Shown here: in pieces, positions 1 through 5,276 of the stretch | Layout: each line of letters opens with the position of its first letter | Position numbering within the stretch: the stretch's first letter is position 1 | Source: Ferruginibacter sp. | GTDB lineage: Bacteria; Bacteroidota; Bacteroidia; Chitinophagales; Chitinophagaceae | DNA length: 5,276 nt | Direction: 5' to 3' | Assembly: GCA_030831725.1 (NCBI GenBank) | Contig: JAURKN010000191.1 | Location: forward strand, 1-5,276 | Translations under genes and position numbers: made by a program | The notes under the pieces: model-generated | What the model was told of the DNA's origin: nothing | Seen by the model: the letters and a program-made list of their open reading frames with translations, nothing else | Database searches by the model: none

Positions 1-18
1 AATTTTTTCGATAATAAA

Positions 19-150
19 TTAATGTGATGTCTTTTTCAAAGGCTCTACCAATCGAGTCATTTTTTTGCTCAACTCCCCAAAAGCAAAATCGATATCTCTT
101 TTCCATTCGGAAATTTCCTCAATCATTTGATTCAACACTACGTATTTCAT
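19..150 (-). CDS. Possible small protein of 43 residues, unknown function
   Basis: Read on the minus strand, an ATG at 150-148 opens a 43-codon frame ending in TAA at 21-19. The product begins MKYVVLNQMIEEISEW and ends EPLKKTSH. It is charged and mostly helix-compatible, with hydrophobic residues (V, L, M, I, W, F) spaced among Glu, Lys and Arg as in a short amphipathic helix. It has no signal peptide, membrane segment or Cys/His metal motif. An in-frame TGA lies about 60 bases upstream with no other ATG between, so this start is the only sensible one. There is no Shine-Dalgarno, which is normal in Bacteroidota, and no convincing promoter. It lies downstream of the hsp20 terminator, so it would need its own promoter. 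I do not recognise a family. A frame this short can be open by chance in AT-rich DNA, so this is a moderate-to-low confidence gene. Confidence 0.4.
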   Translation of the reverse strand: MKYVVLNQMIEEISEWKRDIDFAFGELSKKMTRLVEPLKKTSH

Positions 151-243
151 ATTGGATATATATTTTTTGAAAATGAACCGAAAATTAATTTCTGATTTAT
201 TATTTTTTCATGACGACAGTCAGTTTCGGTATTGATATTGGTC

Positions 244-273
244 AAAAAAAAGCCCGTTAATAAAACGGGCTTT
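244..273 (-). terminator. Intrinsic terminator of the hsp20 gene
   Basis: On the minus strand a perfect 10-bp stem (AAAGCCCGTT with AACGGGCTTT, a GC-rich core) closes a 5-base loop. It runs directly into an unbroken T-tract, seen as A244-A251 on the plus strand. It starts about 20 bases after the hsp20 TAA stop. The plus-strand reading lacks a good T-tract after the stem, so it should act mainly on minus-strand transcripts. This separates hsp20 from the small ORF at 19-150. Confidence 0.9.
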
Positions 274-292
274 CGAAAAGGAAGAGTAAAAA

Positions 293-739
293 TTACCTCA
301 CTTCAATGGTTTTGGTGATTTGCTTTCGCGCATCTTCTTTTTTGGGAAGATGGAGTGTCAAAACACCATCGGTGTAGTTAGCTTGAATCTTTTCTTTGCT
401 GACTTCGTCCGGCAAAGTGAAATTCCTGCTGAAACTGGAGTAATTATACTCCTTCCTGGTGTATCTATGTTCTGTTTCTTCCGACTTGGTTTCCTTTTCA
501 CAGCTGATGGTCAACATGTTTCCATCCACCGCAATTTCGAAGTCGTTTTTCTTCATGCCAGGCACGGCCAGTGACAAAGCGAACTCGTCTGAAGTTTCAG
601 TGATATTAACCGCAGGAACGGTCAGCATGCGATTCATCAATGCGGATTCCGTATCAAACCATTCGTTCCATGGTTTAAAAAAATTTTCAAACAGGGCGGG
701 AACAGTTCCTCCGTTTTTGGTTAATGTTCTTGTAGACAT
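293..739 (-). CDS. hsp20: Small heat-shock protein, Hsp20/alpha-crystallin family
   Basis: This is a 148-residue cytoplasmic ATP-independent holdase. Members of the family bind unfolding proteins during heat or other stress and pass them to DnaK/ClpB for refolding. The N-terminal arm (about residues 1-40) is short and aromatic-rich (LFENFFKPWNEWF), as usual for oligomer and substrate contacts. The alpha-crystallin domain spans about 41-137: VPAVNITET at its start, LSLAVPGMKKNDFEI in the middle, and the hallmark A-x(n)-G-V-L-x-L box as NYTDGVLTLHLPK at 121-133. The C-terminal tail ends TIEVR, giving the I-x-V oligomerisation motif (Ile145, Val147). Length is normal for bacterial class A sHsps. 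The start is fixed by a strong Shine-Dalgarno five bases upstream. The leader can fold so that this site is hidden (see 745-794), suggesting translational heat control. It is followed by its own terminator. The ABC-F gene lies 119 bp upstream on the same strand. Confidence 0.96.
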   Translation of the reverse strand: MSTRTLTKNGGTVPALFENFFKPWNEWFDTESALMNRMLTVPAVNITETSDEFALSLAVPGMKKNDFEIAVDGNMLTISCEKETKSEETEHRYTRKEYNYSSFSRNFTLPDEVSKEKIQANYTDGVLTLHLPKKEDARKQITKTIEVR

Positions 740-744
740 AAATT

Positions 745-752
745 ACCTCCTT
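745..752 (-). promoter_or_regulatory. Strong Shine-Dalgarno sequence of hsp20
   Basis: Minus-strand AAGGAGGT is followed by AATTT and then the ATG. This is an eight-base match to the conserved bacterial 16S 3' tail (anti-Shine-Dalgarno core CCTCC) at near-ideal spacing. No other gene start in this window has anything comparable. Bacteroidota generally make little use of Shine-Dalgarno pairing, so this site is notable and decides the hsp20 start codon. Confidence 0.88.
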
Positions 753-794
753 GATTTAGTTTGTTAACAATGATGCAACGAAACTAATGAAGGT
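745..794 (-). promoter_or_regulatory. Candidate RNA thermometer in the hsp20 5' leader
   Basis: Read as mRNA (minus strand), three blocks pair in nested order. ACCUUC (794-789) pairs with GGAGGU (750-745), six pairs including one G-U, covering most of the Shine-Dalgarno. UUAGUUU (787-781) pairs perfectly with AAACUAA (762-756). After a bulged C780, GUUG (779-776) pairs with UAAC (766-763), leaving a 9-base loop (775-767). A 1-by-5 internal loop (A788 versus 755-751) separates the Shine-Dalgarno helix from the upper stem. Short imperfect helices that hide the ribosome site of sHsp genes are the hallmark of RNA thermometers such as ROSE (ibpA, rhizobial hspA) and FourU (agsA). This element does not match either consensus that I can see. 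Function is inferred from complementarity and gene identity only; the transcription start is unknown. Confidence 0.55.
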
Positions 795-803
795 GAAGAC
801 CTT
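790..803 (-). promoter_or_regulatory. Alternative hairpin competing with the Shine-Dalgarno-hiding helix
   Basis: On the minus strand AAGGU (803-799) pairs perfectly with ACCUU (794-790) around a CUUC tetraloop. The ACCUU arm is the same segment that can pair with the hsp20 Shine-Dalgarno, so the two structures exclude each other. The AAGGU arm resembles the Shine-Dalgarno itself. No T-tract follows, so it is not an intrinsic terminator for the ABC-F gene. It would matter only if transcription starts upstream of about 804, which the sequence does not settle. A weak -7-like box (TATTTTTA, 811-804) would put the start close to or inside this hairpin. Confidence 0.35.
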
Positions 804-858
804 TAAAAATAATCTACGATCTGTCGAAGTATGATGTTGATCACGAGTGCTTTTGGTA

Positions 859-2760
859 TCAATCGTTTCTTTCGCTGAGCTCCAGCCATCTCATTTCTTT
901 TTCATCAAGCAATTGAACGATTTGTCCAATACGATCTGCTGCTTTTTGAATCTCGTCGTATGGTAATTGAGTTGAAAGCAATTGCTCTAATTTTTCTTTT
1001 TCCTGCTGCAATTCAGGCATTTCTTTTTCCAGATTTTCCAGTTCAAATTTTTCTTTGAAGGATAATTTTTTAGCCGGTTCAGATTTTTTTGGCGCCACCA
1101 TTTTTTCTGCAACTTCTTCTTTTTGTTCCTTCATGATTTGTTGCGACTGCTCTTCCAATAATCCTTTGGATAGCGCCTCTCTGTATTGCGTATAGTTTCC
1201 GGGAAAATCACGAATGATACCATCACCTTCAAAAGCGAAAAGATGATCAACCATTCTGTCCATGAAATAACGGTCATGACTCACGATAAGGATGCAACCC
1301 GGATATTCCAATAAAAACTCTTCTAATGTTCTAAGGGTTTGAAGGTCCAAATCATTGGTAGGCTCATCCAACACCAGAAAATTCGGGTTGAGAAACAGCA
1401 CACTCATTAAATGCAATCTTCTTTTTTCGCCACCGCTCAATTTGCTCAACATGGTATATTGCTGTTCCCCACTGAAGCCGAATTTTTCCATAAACTGACT
1501 GGCAGAAATTTTGCTGCCATCTGCCAAAGGGAAAAACTCTGCCATCGATTTCACGTATTCTATGGCTCTTTTATCTTCCTTGTAGATTAATCCATCCTGA
1601 CTAAAATTTCCGAAAACCACAGTATCGCCATGGTTTATTTTACCGCTGTCTGGTTCCTCTAGTTGTAAAGCGATTTTTAAGAATGTAGATTTTCCAACTC
1701 CATTTTTACCAACTACACCAATACGTTCACCTCTTTTAAAAGTATAATCGAAGCCCTTCATGATTTGTAAATCGCCATAGCTCTTATAAACTTTTTTCAT
1801 CTCCAGAATCTTCCCACCCAATCTGGTCATTTTAACCTGAAGGCTTACTTCTGCAACTTCTTTTTGTTGTTTAACGCGTTCTTCTACTTCTGCGAAAGCA
1901 TCTTGTCTGCTCTTGCTTTTTGTGGTACGAGCCTTGGGTTGTTTGCGCATCCATTCCAACTCTTTGCGAAAAATGTTTTTATCTTTTTGCAGTTCGCTTT
2001 GTTGAATTTCTTGTCTGAGTGATTTTTGTTCCAGGAAGTAGTCGTAATTGCCTTTATATACAAATACCTTCTCGTCGTCTATTTCAATGATTTCATTACA
2101 AACGGCATCAAGAAAATAACGATCGTGAGTAACCAACAATAAGGTTATTTTATTGCCACTTAAGTAGTCTTCGAGCCACTCAATCATGGAAACGTCGAGG
2201 TGGTTGGTAGGTTCATCCAGAATGAGCAAACATTTTCCTTCGTACAATTGTGCTTCCACCAAGGCTTGTGCCAGGGCTACCCGTTTTTTTTGACCACCAC
2301 TCAAATTGGCGACACACTCTTGCAGTTGATGAAGGTTGAGTTTACCCAGAATCTGTTTCAAATCGCTTTCGAAAGTCCAACCGTTTACTTCATCGATAAC
2401 GCCCATCAATTCAGTCAGTTTTTCGGGATCGTTATTATCATTTTCGAGATAATATTCATAATCCTTTACGGCCTTGGCAACGGGATGGTTCAGGTGAAGT
2501 ACATGGTCCCAGATGGTTTCGGTGGGATTGAAAACATGTTCCTGAGAGAGCAATATGGTTTTTATGTCTTTATGAACCCAAACGGTTCCTTCATCGGCCG
2601 TATCGAGGCCTGCAATAATTTTTAAAAGGGTGGATTTTCCGGAGCCGTTTCTGGCAACCAGGGCAATTTTGTCGCCTTCTTCCACATGAAAAGTGATTTG
2701 TTTAAAAAGAGAACGTATTCCGAAACTTTTACTAATTTGTTCTACTGAGGCGTAATGCAT
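859..2760 (-). CDS. uup: ABC-F family ATPase, Uup-like (ribosome-associated)
   Basis: This is a 633-residue soluble protein with two ABC ATPase domains and no membrane segments, so it is an ABC-F protein, not a transporter. Family members act at the ribosomal E site, and Uup is linked to relief of stalled ribosomes and to genome stability. Domain 1: P-loop ARNGSGKS (36-43), Q-loop Gln73, signature LSGGQ (153-157), Walker B LLILDEP with Glu183, H-loop His212. The interdomain linker (about 237-325) is helical and basic, with WMRKQPKARTTKSKSR, a recognisable ABC-F linker motif. Domain 2: P-loop GKNGVGKS (351-358), Gln388, LSGGE (441-445), Glu466, His495. The tail (about 540-633) starts Lys/Glu-rich, continues KKLSFKEKFELENLEKE and ends in a coiled coil like the Uup C-terminal domain, which favours Uup over EttA. 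Oddity: the first P-loop Gly of domain 1 is Ala36, which I believe recurs in Bacteroidota relatives. The ABC fold begins within a few residues of this Met, so no extension is missing. The exact subfamily is less certain than ABC-F. Confidence 0.93.
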   Translation of the reverse strand: MHYASVEQISKSFGIRSLFKQITFHVEEGDKIALVARNGSGKSTLLKIIAGLDTADEGTVWVHKDIKTILLSQEHVFNPTETIWDHVLHLNHPVAKAVKDYEYYLENDNNDPEKLTELMGVIDEVNGWTFESDLKQILGKLNLHQLQECVANLSGGQKKRVALAQALVEAQLYEGKCLLILDEPTNHLDVSMIEWLEDYLSGNKITLLLVTHDRYFLDAVCNEIIEIDDEKVFVYKGNYDYFLEQKSLRQEIQQSELQKDKNIFRKELEWMRKQPKARTTKSKSRQDAFAEVEERVKQQKEVAEVSLQVKMTRLGGKILEMKKVYKSYGDLQIMKGFDYTFKRGERIGVVGKNGVGKSTFLKIALQLEEPDSGKINHGDTVVFGNFSQDGLIYKEDKRAIEYVKSMAEFFPLADGSKISASQFMEKFGFSGEQQYTMLSKLSGGEKRRLHLMSVLFLNPNFLVLDEPTNDLDLQTLRTLEEFLLEYPGCILIVSHDRYFMDRMVDHLFAFEGDGIIRDFPGNYTQYREALSKGLLEEQSQQIMKEQKEEVAEKMVAPKKSEPAKKLSFKEKFELENLEKEMPELQQEKEKLEQLLSTQLPYDEIQKAADRIGQIVQLLDEKEMRWLELSERND

Positions 2761-2764
2761 GCCG

Positions 2765-2772
2765 CAAAGATA
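2765..2772 (-). promoter_or_regulatory. Bacteroidota -7 promoter box for the ABC-F gene
   Basis: Minus-strand TATCTTTG matches the TAnnTTTG consensus of the Bacteroidota housekeeping sigma factor exactly. It ends four bases before the ABC-F ATG (TATCTTTG-CGGC-ATG). I see no TTG-type -33 element at 19-23 bases upstream. If the box is used, transcription would start at or within a few bases of the start codon, giving a leaderless or nearly leaderless mRNA. No Shine-Dalgarno is present, which fits. The box sits in the 79-bp gap between the beta-helix gene and the ABC-F gene, so the ABC-F gene need not depend on upstream transcription. Confidence 0.6.
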
Positions 2773-2839
2773 CGTCTACTGCATCATCATATGCGGGATT
2801 GTGGATCCTTGGATGATAAAGCAAAATTCCTATCACACA

Positions 2840-4339
2840 TTATTTCATCGATTCCGAACTGATGTGATTAATGAACTCAACGCATTGATTCGGCTTCGTT
2901 TTGCATTTATCCGGAGTATCAATCAATACAAATCCTGATTTTAATGTTGCTGCAATACCTTTTTTCTTTTTAGGAAGATAAACAGTGTTTCGGAAAAGTT
3001 TAATCTTGTTGAAACTGCATTTCAGCGCACTATCACCCATTGATTTGTCAAAAAAATAAATAGGCTGATTTTGTTCTTTTTTGTTTTTTCTGTCAGCGTC
3101 TATCCAGAAATTATTTTGAAAAATCAATGAATGGGACGAGCCCCATCGGCTTCCCAATAATGCGAGACCGAATCGGTTCATTCCTAAAATCGTATTATGA
3201 CCCATTTTTGAATCATGAATGGAATGCAGAATAATTCCAGAAGCATTTTCGGCATTCGGCAACGCCTTGATCATGTTGTGGGTTATGGTGAGATGATGTA
3301 TGGGAGATGCATTGGCGAGAATCTTGTTGTAATCAGAAGCATTCCCATTAGGAACTTCAATTCCGGTGCAGTATCTGAAATGCTCTTGTTTTTCTGATTG
3401 TATCGTTATTGTGTTTTTATTGATGGTTATCGAATCCATCGGATGTTCCAGCCAAAAAGAAATGCCCTTTGTACAACCGATGAATTTATTGTTCATCACA
3501 ACTACATTTTTCATTTTTTTACCGGTGCTTGCAATATACATTCCCGGAAAGCAATTCGAAACTATGCAATCGCTGACCCTTGAATCGGAGCCATGAATTT
3601 CGATTCCGCCATTGTATGGTCTTTGTTTCTTACAGATGCTTGCGGTGTCTTTCTCCAACATAATCTCACAACGATTTATATATGTGCTCTCCCATTCACT
3701 GTACACAAAAGAAAAATCATATTGATGGCAATTATTTTGCTGAACTTTCATTTCGTTTTTGAAGACGCAATTGTCAATTTGCAAGAAATTGCCATTGCCC
3801 TTGATGTTGACCATGTTGGTGCCTGCTGAATTGAGTATTTGCAGATTTTGTAAGTATACTTTTTTTCCGTGCGTCACAAAAATGGCTGCATGGTTTTTCT
3901 TTACGCCAACCCCGGGTGCGTTTTTAGCACCATTGAGGTCCATCGAAAATTGTTTGAAGCTCACTTCTTGAACTTGTCTACCATAAAATAAATGGGCATT
4001 TTTTGAGGAATCACTTCCTTCAAACAAATGATCGGCAAGAAATAAGATGCTTTTTCCTCCTTCCCCTCTGATTTCCAGGTTGCTGCGTAATTTGATACAA
4101 TAGTTTTCGAGGGAGTTGATGGTTTTGTTGTAAGACGCAATCAGGTATTTTCCTTTTGGAAAGTAAATGATGGTTTTTTGCTTTGGATCTGCGGCATCTA
4201 TCGCTTTCTGAATGGCAGGAACCGCGTCGGAATTTCCATTTGGATCCGCACCCCAATCAACAACATTATGTATGGTTTGCGCATAGAGAAAGAGATGAAA
4301 AAAAGAAAAACAGATCGACAAGACGAATTTCATATCCAT
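2840..4339 (-). CDS. Secreted right-handed beta-helix protein, pectate-lyase-3 type
   Basis: This 499-residue protein has an N-terminal signal peptide (hydrophobic about 4-19, predicted cut LYA|QT near residue 20), so it should be periplasmic or exported. From about 24 to 100 it shows the start of a pectate-lyase-3 / GH28-like fold: VVDWGADPNGNSD, then a helix PAIQKAIDAA and IIYFPKGKYLI. The rest (about 110-460) is a string of short beta-strand turns with Asn-rich corners, such as VVVMNNKFIGC, ITINKNTITI and LTITHNMI, typical of parallel beta-helix coils that bind or cleave acidic polysaccharides. I cannot pick out a certain catalytic set, so the reaction and substrate are unknown. There is no C-terminal type IX secretion signal or lipobox. 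Met3 is an alternative start (ATG GAT ATG) giving a tidier signal peptide. No Shine-Dalgarno is visible. It is divergent from a polysaccharide-export gene, which suggests a role in processing exopolysaccharide; that is inference. Confidence 0.85.
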   Translation of the reverse strand: MDMKFVLSICFSFFHLFLYAQTIHNVVDWGADPNGNSDAVPAIQKAIDAADPKQKTIIYFPKGKYLIASYNKTINSLENYCIKLRSNLEIRGEGGKSILFLADHLFEGSDSSKNAHLFYGRQVQEVSFKQFSMDLNGAKNAPGVGVKKNHAAIFVTHGKKVYLQNLQILNSAGTNMVNIKGNGNFLQIDNCVFKNEMKVQQNNCHQYDFSFVYSEWESTYINRCEIMLEKDTASICKKQRPYNGGIEIHGSDSRVSDCIVSNCFPGMYIASTGKKMKNVVVMNNKFIGCTKGISFWLEHPMDSITINKNTITIQSEKQEHFRYCTGIEVPNGNASDYNKILANASPIHHLTITHNMIKALPNAENASGIILHSIHDSKMGHNTILGMNRFGLALLGSRWGSSHSLIFQNNFWIDADRKNKKEQNQPIYFFDKSMGDSALKCSFNKIKLFRNTVYLPKKKKGIAATLKSGFVLIDTPDKCKTKPNQCVEFINHISSESMK

Positions 4340-4476
4340 TCAATTGATACTCAATTTAATTTGTTTCGAGTTAAATGCTCGCTGAAAAGCCCGAATGTAA
4401 GTCCTTAAGCGAAAAAAACTTAATTTCGTGTACTTTAGAATATACTTGCTGTTCAAATTGTAACCCGCAATCAATC
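4340..4476. promoter_or_regulatory. Divergent intergenic region between beta-helix and export genes
   Basis: This 137-bp AT-rich gap must hold the start signals for two genes pointing away from each other. On the plus strand TATACTTG (4441-4448) is one mismatch from the TAnnTTTG -7 box and would give a leader of about 25 bases for the export gene; TACTTTAG (4431-4438) is another one-mismatch candidate. Neither has a clear -33 TTG. On the minus strand I see only weak matches, such as TAAGTTTT near 4422. There is no Shine-Dalgarno before either ATG. A short AT-rich inverted repeat (TTAAG 4405-4409, CTTAA 4419-4423) is too weak to call an operator. The presence of promoters is inferred from the arrangement. 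Confidence 0.45.
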
Positions 4477-5276
4477 ATGAATAAACGAATGACTGTCAAG
4501 CTTTTGCTCATGCCATTGTTAATGCTTATGTCTTTTTGCTCCTTTGCGCAGCAAAACGGCTTATGGGACGTCAGAGACCTCAGCAGTATCAACATAGATA
4601 ATTATTCGGATAATGATATTGCCGCTTTTCAGTCAAAGGTTGGTGGAATGGGCATAAATGCTTCATCTGCCATTGAAATATTGAGGTCTAAGGGCCTTCC
4701 TGAATCCGAGATTGTAAAATTGAAAAAGCGTTTGGGTAGAAACGTTTTTTCAGACCAGAGAAATACTTCTGTCGGCAACAACCAATCAGAAACCAATTCC
4801 GATCAGGATACAACAACAAACTCACTGAAAATGGCATTCAGCGATAGGGACATGAGCATATTTGGTGCAGAGTTGTTTTCGAAAAACAGCCTTGTGTTCG
4901 AACCCAATCTTCGTATCGCGACCTCATCATCTTATGTGCTCGGACCTGATGATGAAATTGTCGTTCATGTGTATGGTTTCAGTGAAATGAAATATAATCT
5001 TGAAGTGAATGAGAATGGTGAGATATACATACCTAATGTAGGACCATTAAATGTGAACGGACTTACGCTTCAAGCCGCCAACAACAAGATCAAAGCCAAG
5101 CTGGCGGCAACGATTTATCACGCAATTTCTACCGGTCAAACGAAAGTACAAACCACAGTCACCAAGATCAGGAGCATCAGGGTTACAGTAATCGGACAGG
5201 CATACAAGCCAGGGACATACACCGTTTCCTCATTGACCACTTTGTACAATCTGTTGTATTTGTGCGGAGGACCATC
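4477..5276 (+). CDS. Polysaccharide export outer-membrane protein (Wza-like, SLBB), 3' end cut
   Basis: The first 266 codons of a longer gene run off the right edge with no stop. The family forms the outer-membrane channel through which capsule or exopolysaccharide leaves the cell, usually with a Wzc-type co-polymerase. The signal peptide is MNKRMTVK plus a Leu/Met-rich core, with a predicted cut FA|QQ after Ala24. Cys21 is preceded by Ser-Phe, so it is not a lipobox, unlike E. coli Wza. Residues about 45-90 are a helical region, and 93-116 form a Ser/Thr/Asn/Gln-rich linker. The segment IFGAELFSKNSL at 128-139, followed by FEPNLRIATSSSYVLGPDDE, is typical of large Bacteroidota members. The Poly_export domain covers about 150-228 (YVLGPDDEIVVHVYG, then GEIYIPNVGPLNV). 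The first SLBB domain starts near 232 (VTVIGQAYKPGTYTVSS) and is cut at LCGGP. Family relatives in this phylum are often around 800 residues, so most of the gene lies outside. ATG4477 is chosen because it gives an intact signal peptide. Confidence 0.92.
   Translation, partial: MNKRMTVKLLLMPLLMLMSFCSFAQQNGLWDVRDLSSINIDNYSDNDIAAFQSKVGGMGINASSAIEILRSKGLPESEIVKLKKRLGRNVFSDQRNTSVGNNQSETNSDQDTTTNSLKMAFSDRDMSIFGAELFSKNSLVFEPNLRIATSSSYVLGPDDEIVVHVYGFSEMKYNLEVNENGEIYIPNVGPLNVNGLTLQAANNKIKAKLAATIYHAISTGQTKVQTTVTKIRSIRVTVIGQAYKPGTYTVSSLTTLYNLLYLCGGP

Noticed and set aside
320..767. Two overlapping plus-strand open frames of 84 and 102 codons over hsp20
   Set aside because: Both are antisense to a clear Hsp20 protein and encode Phe/Ser-rich products without motifs.
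761..770. Perfect 10-bp palindrome TTGTTAACAA in the hsp20 leader, considered as an operator
   Set aside because: It lies within the transcribed leader and most of its bases are already explained by the proposed hairpin. A 10-bp AT-rich palindrome is weak evidence alone.
779..786. TAGTTTCG on the minus strand as a -7 promoter box for hsp20
   Set aside because: It is one mismatch from TAnnTTTG and has no -33 element at the expected distance. It also overlaps a perfect arm of the leader hairpin. It remains the main alternative: if used, it would remove the proposed thermometer.
2200..2625. Plus-strand open frame of 141 codons inside the ABC-F gene
   Set aside because: It is antisense to well-conserved ABC domain 1 sequence, its product shows no domain or sensible composition, and it has no start signals. 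It is a shadow of the real gene.
2781..2814. GCAT/ATGC inverted repeat and three GGAT copies between the beta-helix and ABC-F genes, considered as a terminator or repeat element
   Set aside because: The stem is only four pairs with no T-tract, and the GGAT copies are too short and unevenly spaced to mean anything.
4404..4423. CTTAAG...CTTAA inverted repeat in the divergent intergenic region
   Set aside because: Five AT-rich pairs around an A-rich loop are expected by chance in such sequence, and no T-tract or operator-like symmetry supports it.
4371..4595. Minus-strand 74-codon frame across the divergent intergenic region
   Set aside because: It overlaps the signal-peptide coding region of the export gene on the opposite strand and covers the promoter region. 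It has no recognisable motif.

Overview
The window looks like Bacteroidota chromosome, perhaps of the Chitinophagales/Sphingobacteriales type. Four things point there: AT-rich intergenic DNA, secreted proteins whose signal peptides end in Ala|Gln, a TAnnTTTG-type -7 promoter box directly before one gene, and a Bacteroidota-style polysaccharide-export protein. The genus cannot be fixed from this sequence. No mobile element, CRISPR array, tRNA or rRNA was seen.

Layout from left to right. Positions 19-150 (minus) hold a possible 43-residue small protein. Positions 151-243 show no convincing gene or promoter. A clear intrinsic terminator (244-273) closes a minus-strand small heat-shock protein gene (293-739). 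That gene has an exceptionally strong Shine-Dalgarno sequence and a 5' leader that can fold to hide it. Positions 859-2760 (minus) encode an Uup-like ABC-F ATPase, which may start on a leaderless mRNA. Positions 2840-4339 (minus) encode a secreted right-handed beta-helix protein of the pectate-lyase-3 type. After a 137-bp divergent intergenic region, positions 4477-5276 (plus) hold the first 266 codons of a Wza-like outer-membrane polysaccharide-export protein, cut by the window edge.

The three left-hand minus-strand genes suggest a stress and translation module: a chaperone, an ABC-F ribosome-associated ATPase and possibly a small protein. No terminator is visible between the ABC-F gene and hsp20, so some read-through is possible. 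The right-hand divergent pair looks like the left edge of an exopolysaccharide or capsule locus that continues past position 5276, with the beta-helix protein as a possible polysaccharide-binding or -cleaving partner.

The most interesting signal is the hsp20 leader (about 745-804). Its Shine-Dalgarno can be closed by a bulged hairpin, and the strand that closes it can instead pair with an upstream Shine-Dalgarno-like sequence. This is the architecture expected of an RNA thermometer or a two-state RNA switch. It has been found here only by reading complementarity, not by energy calculation or experiment.
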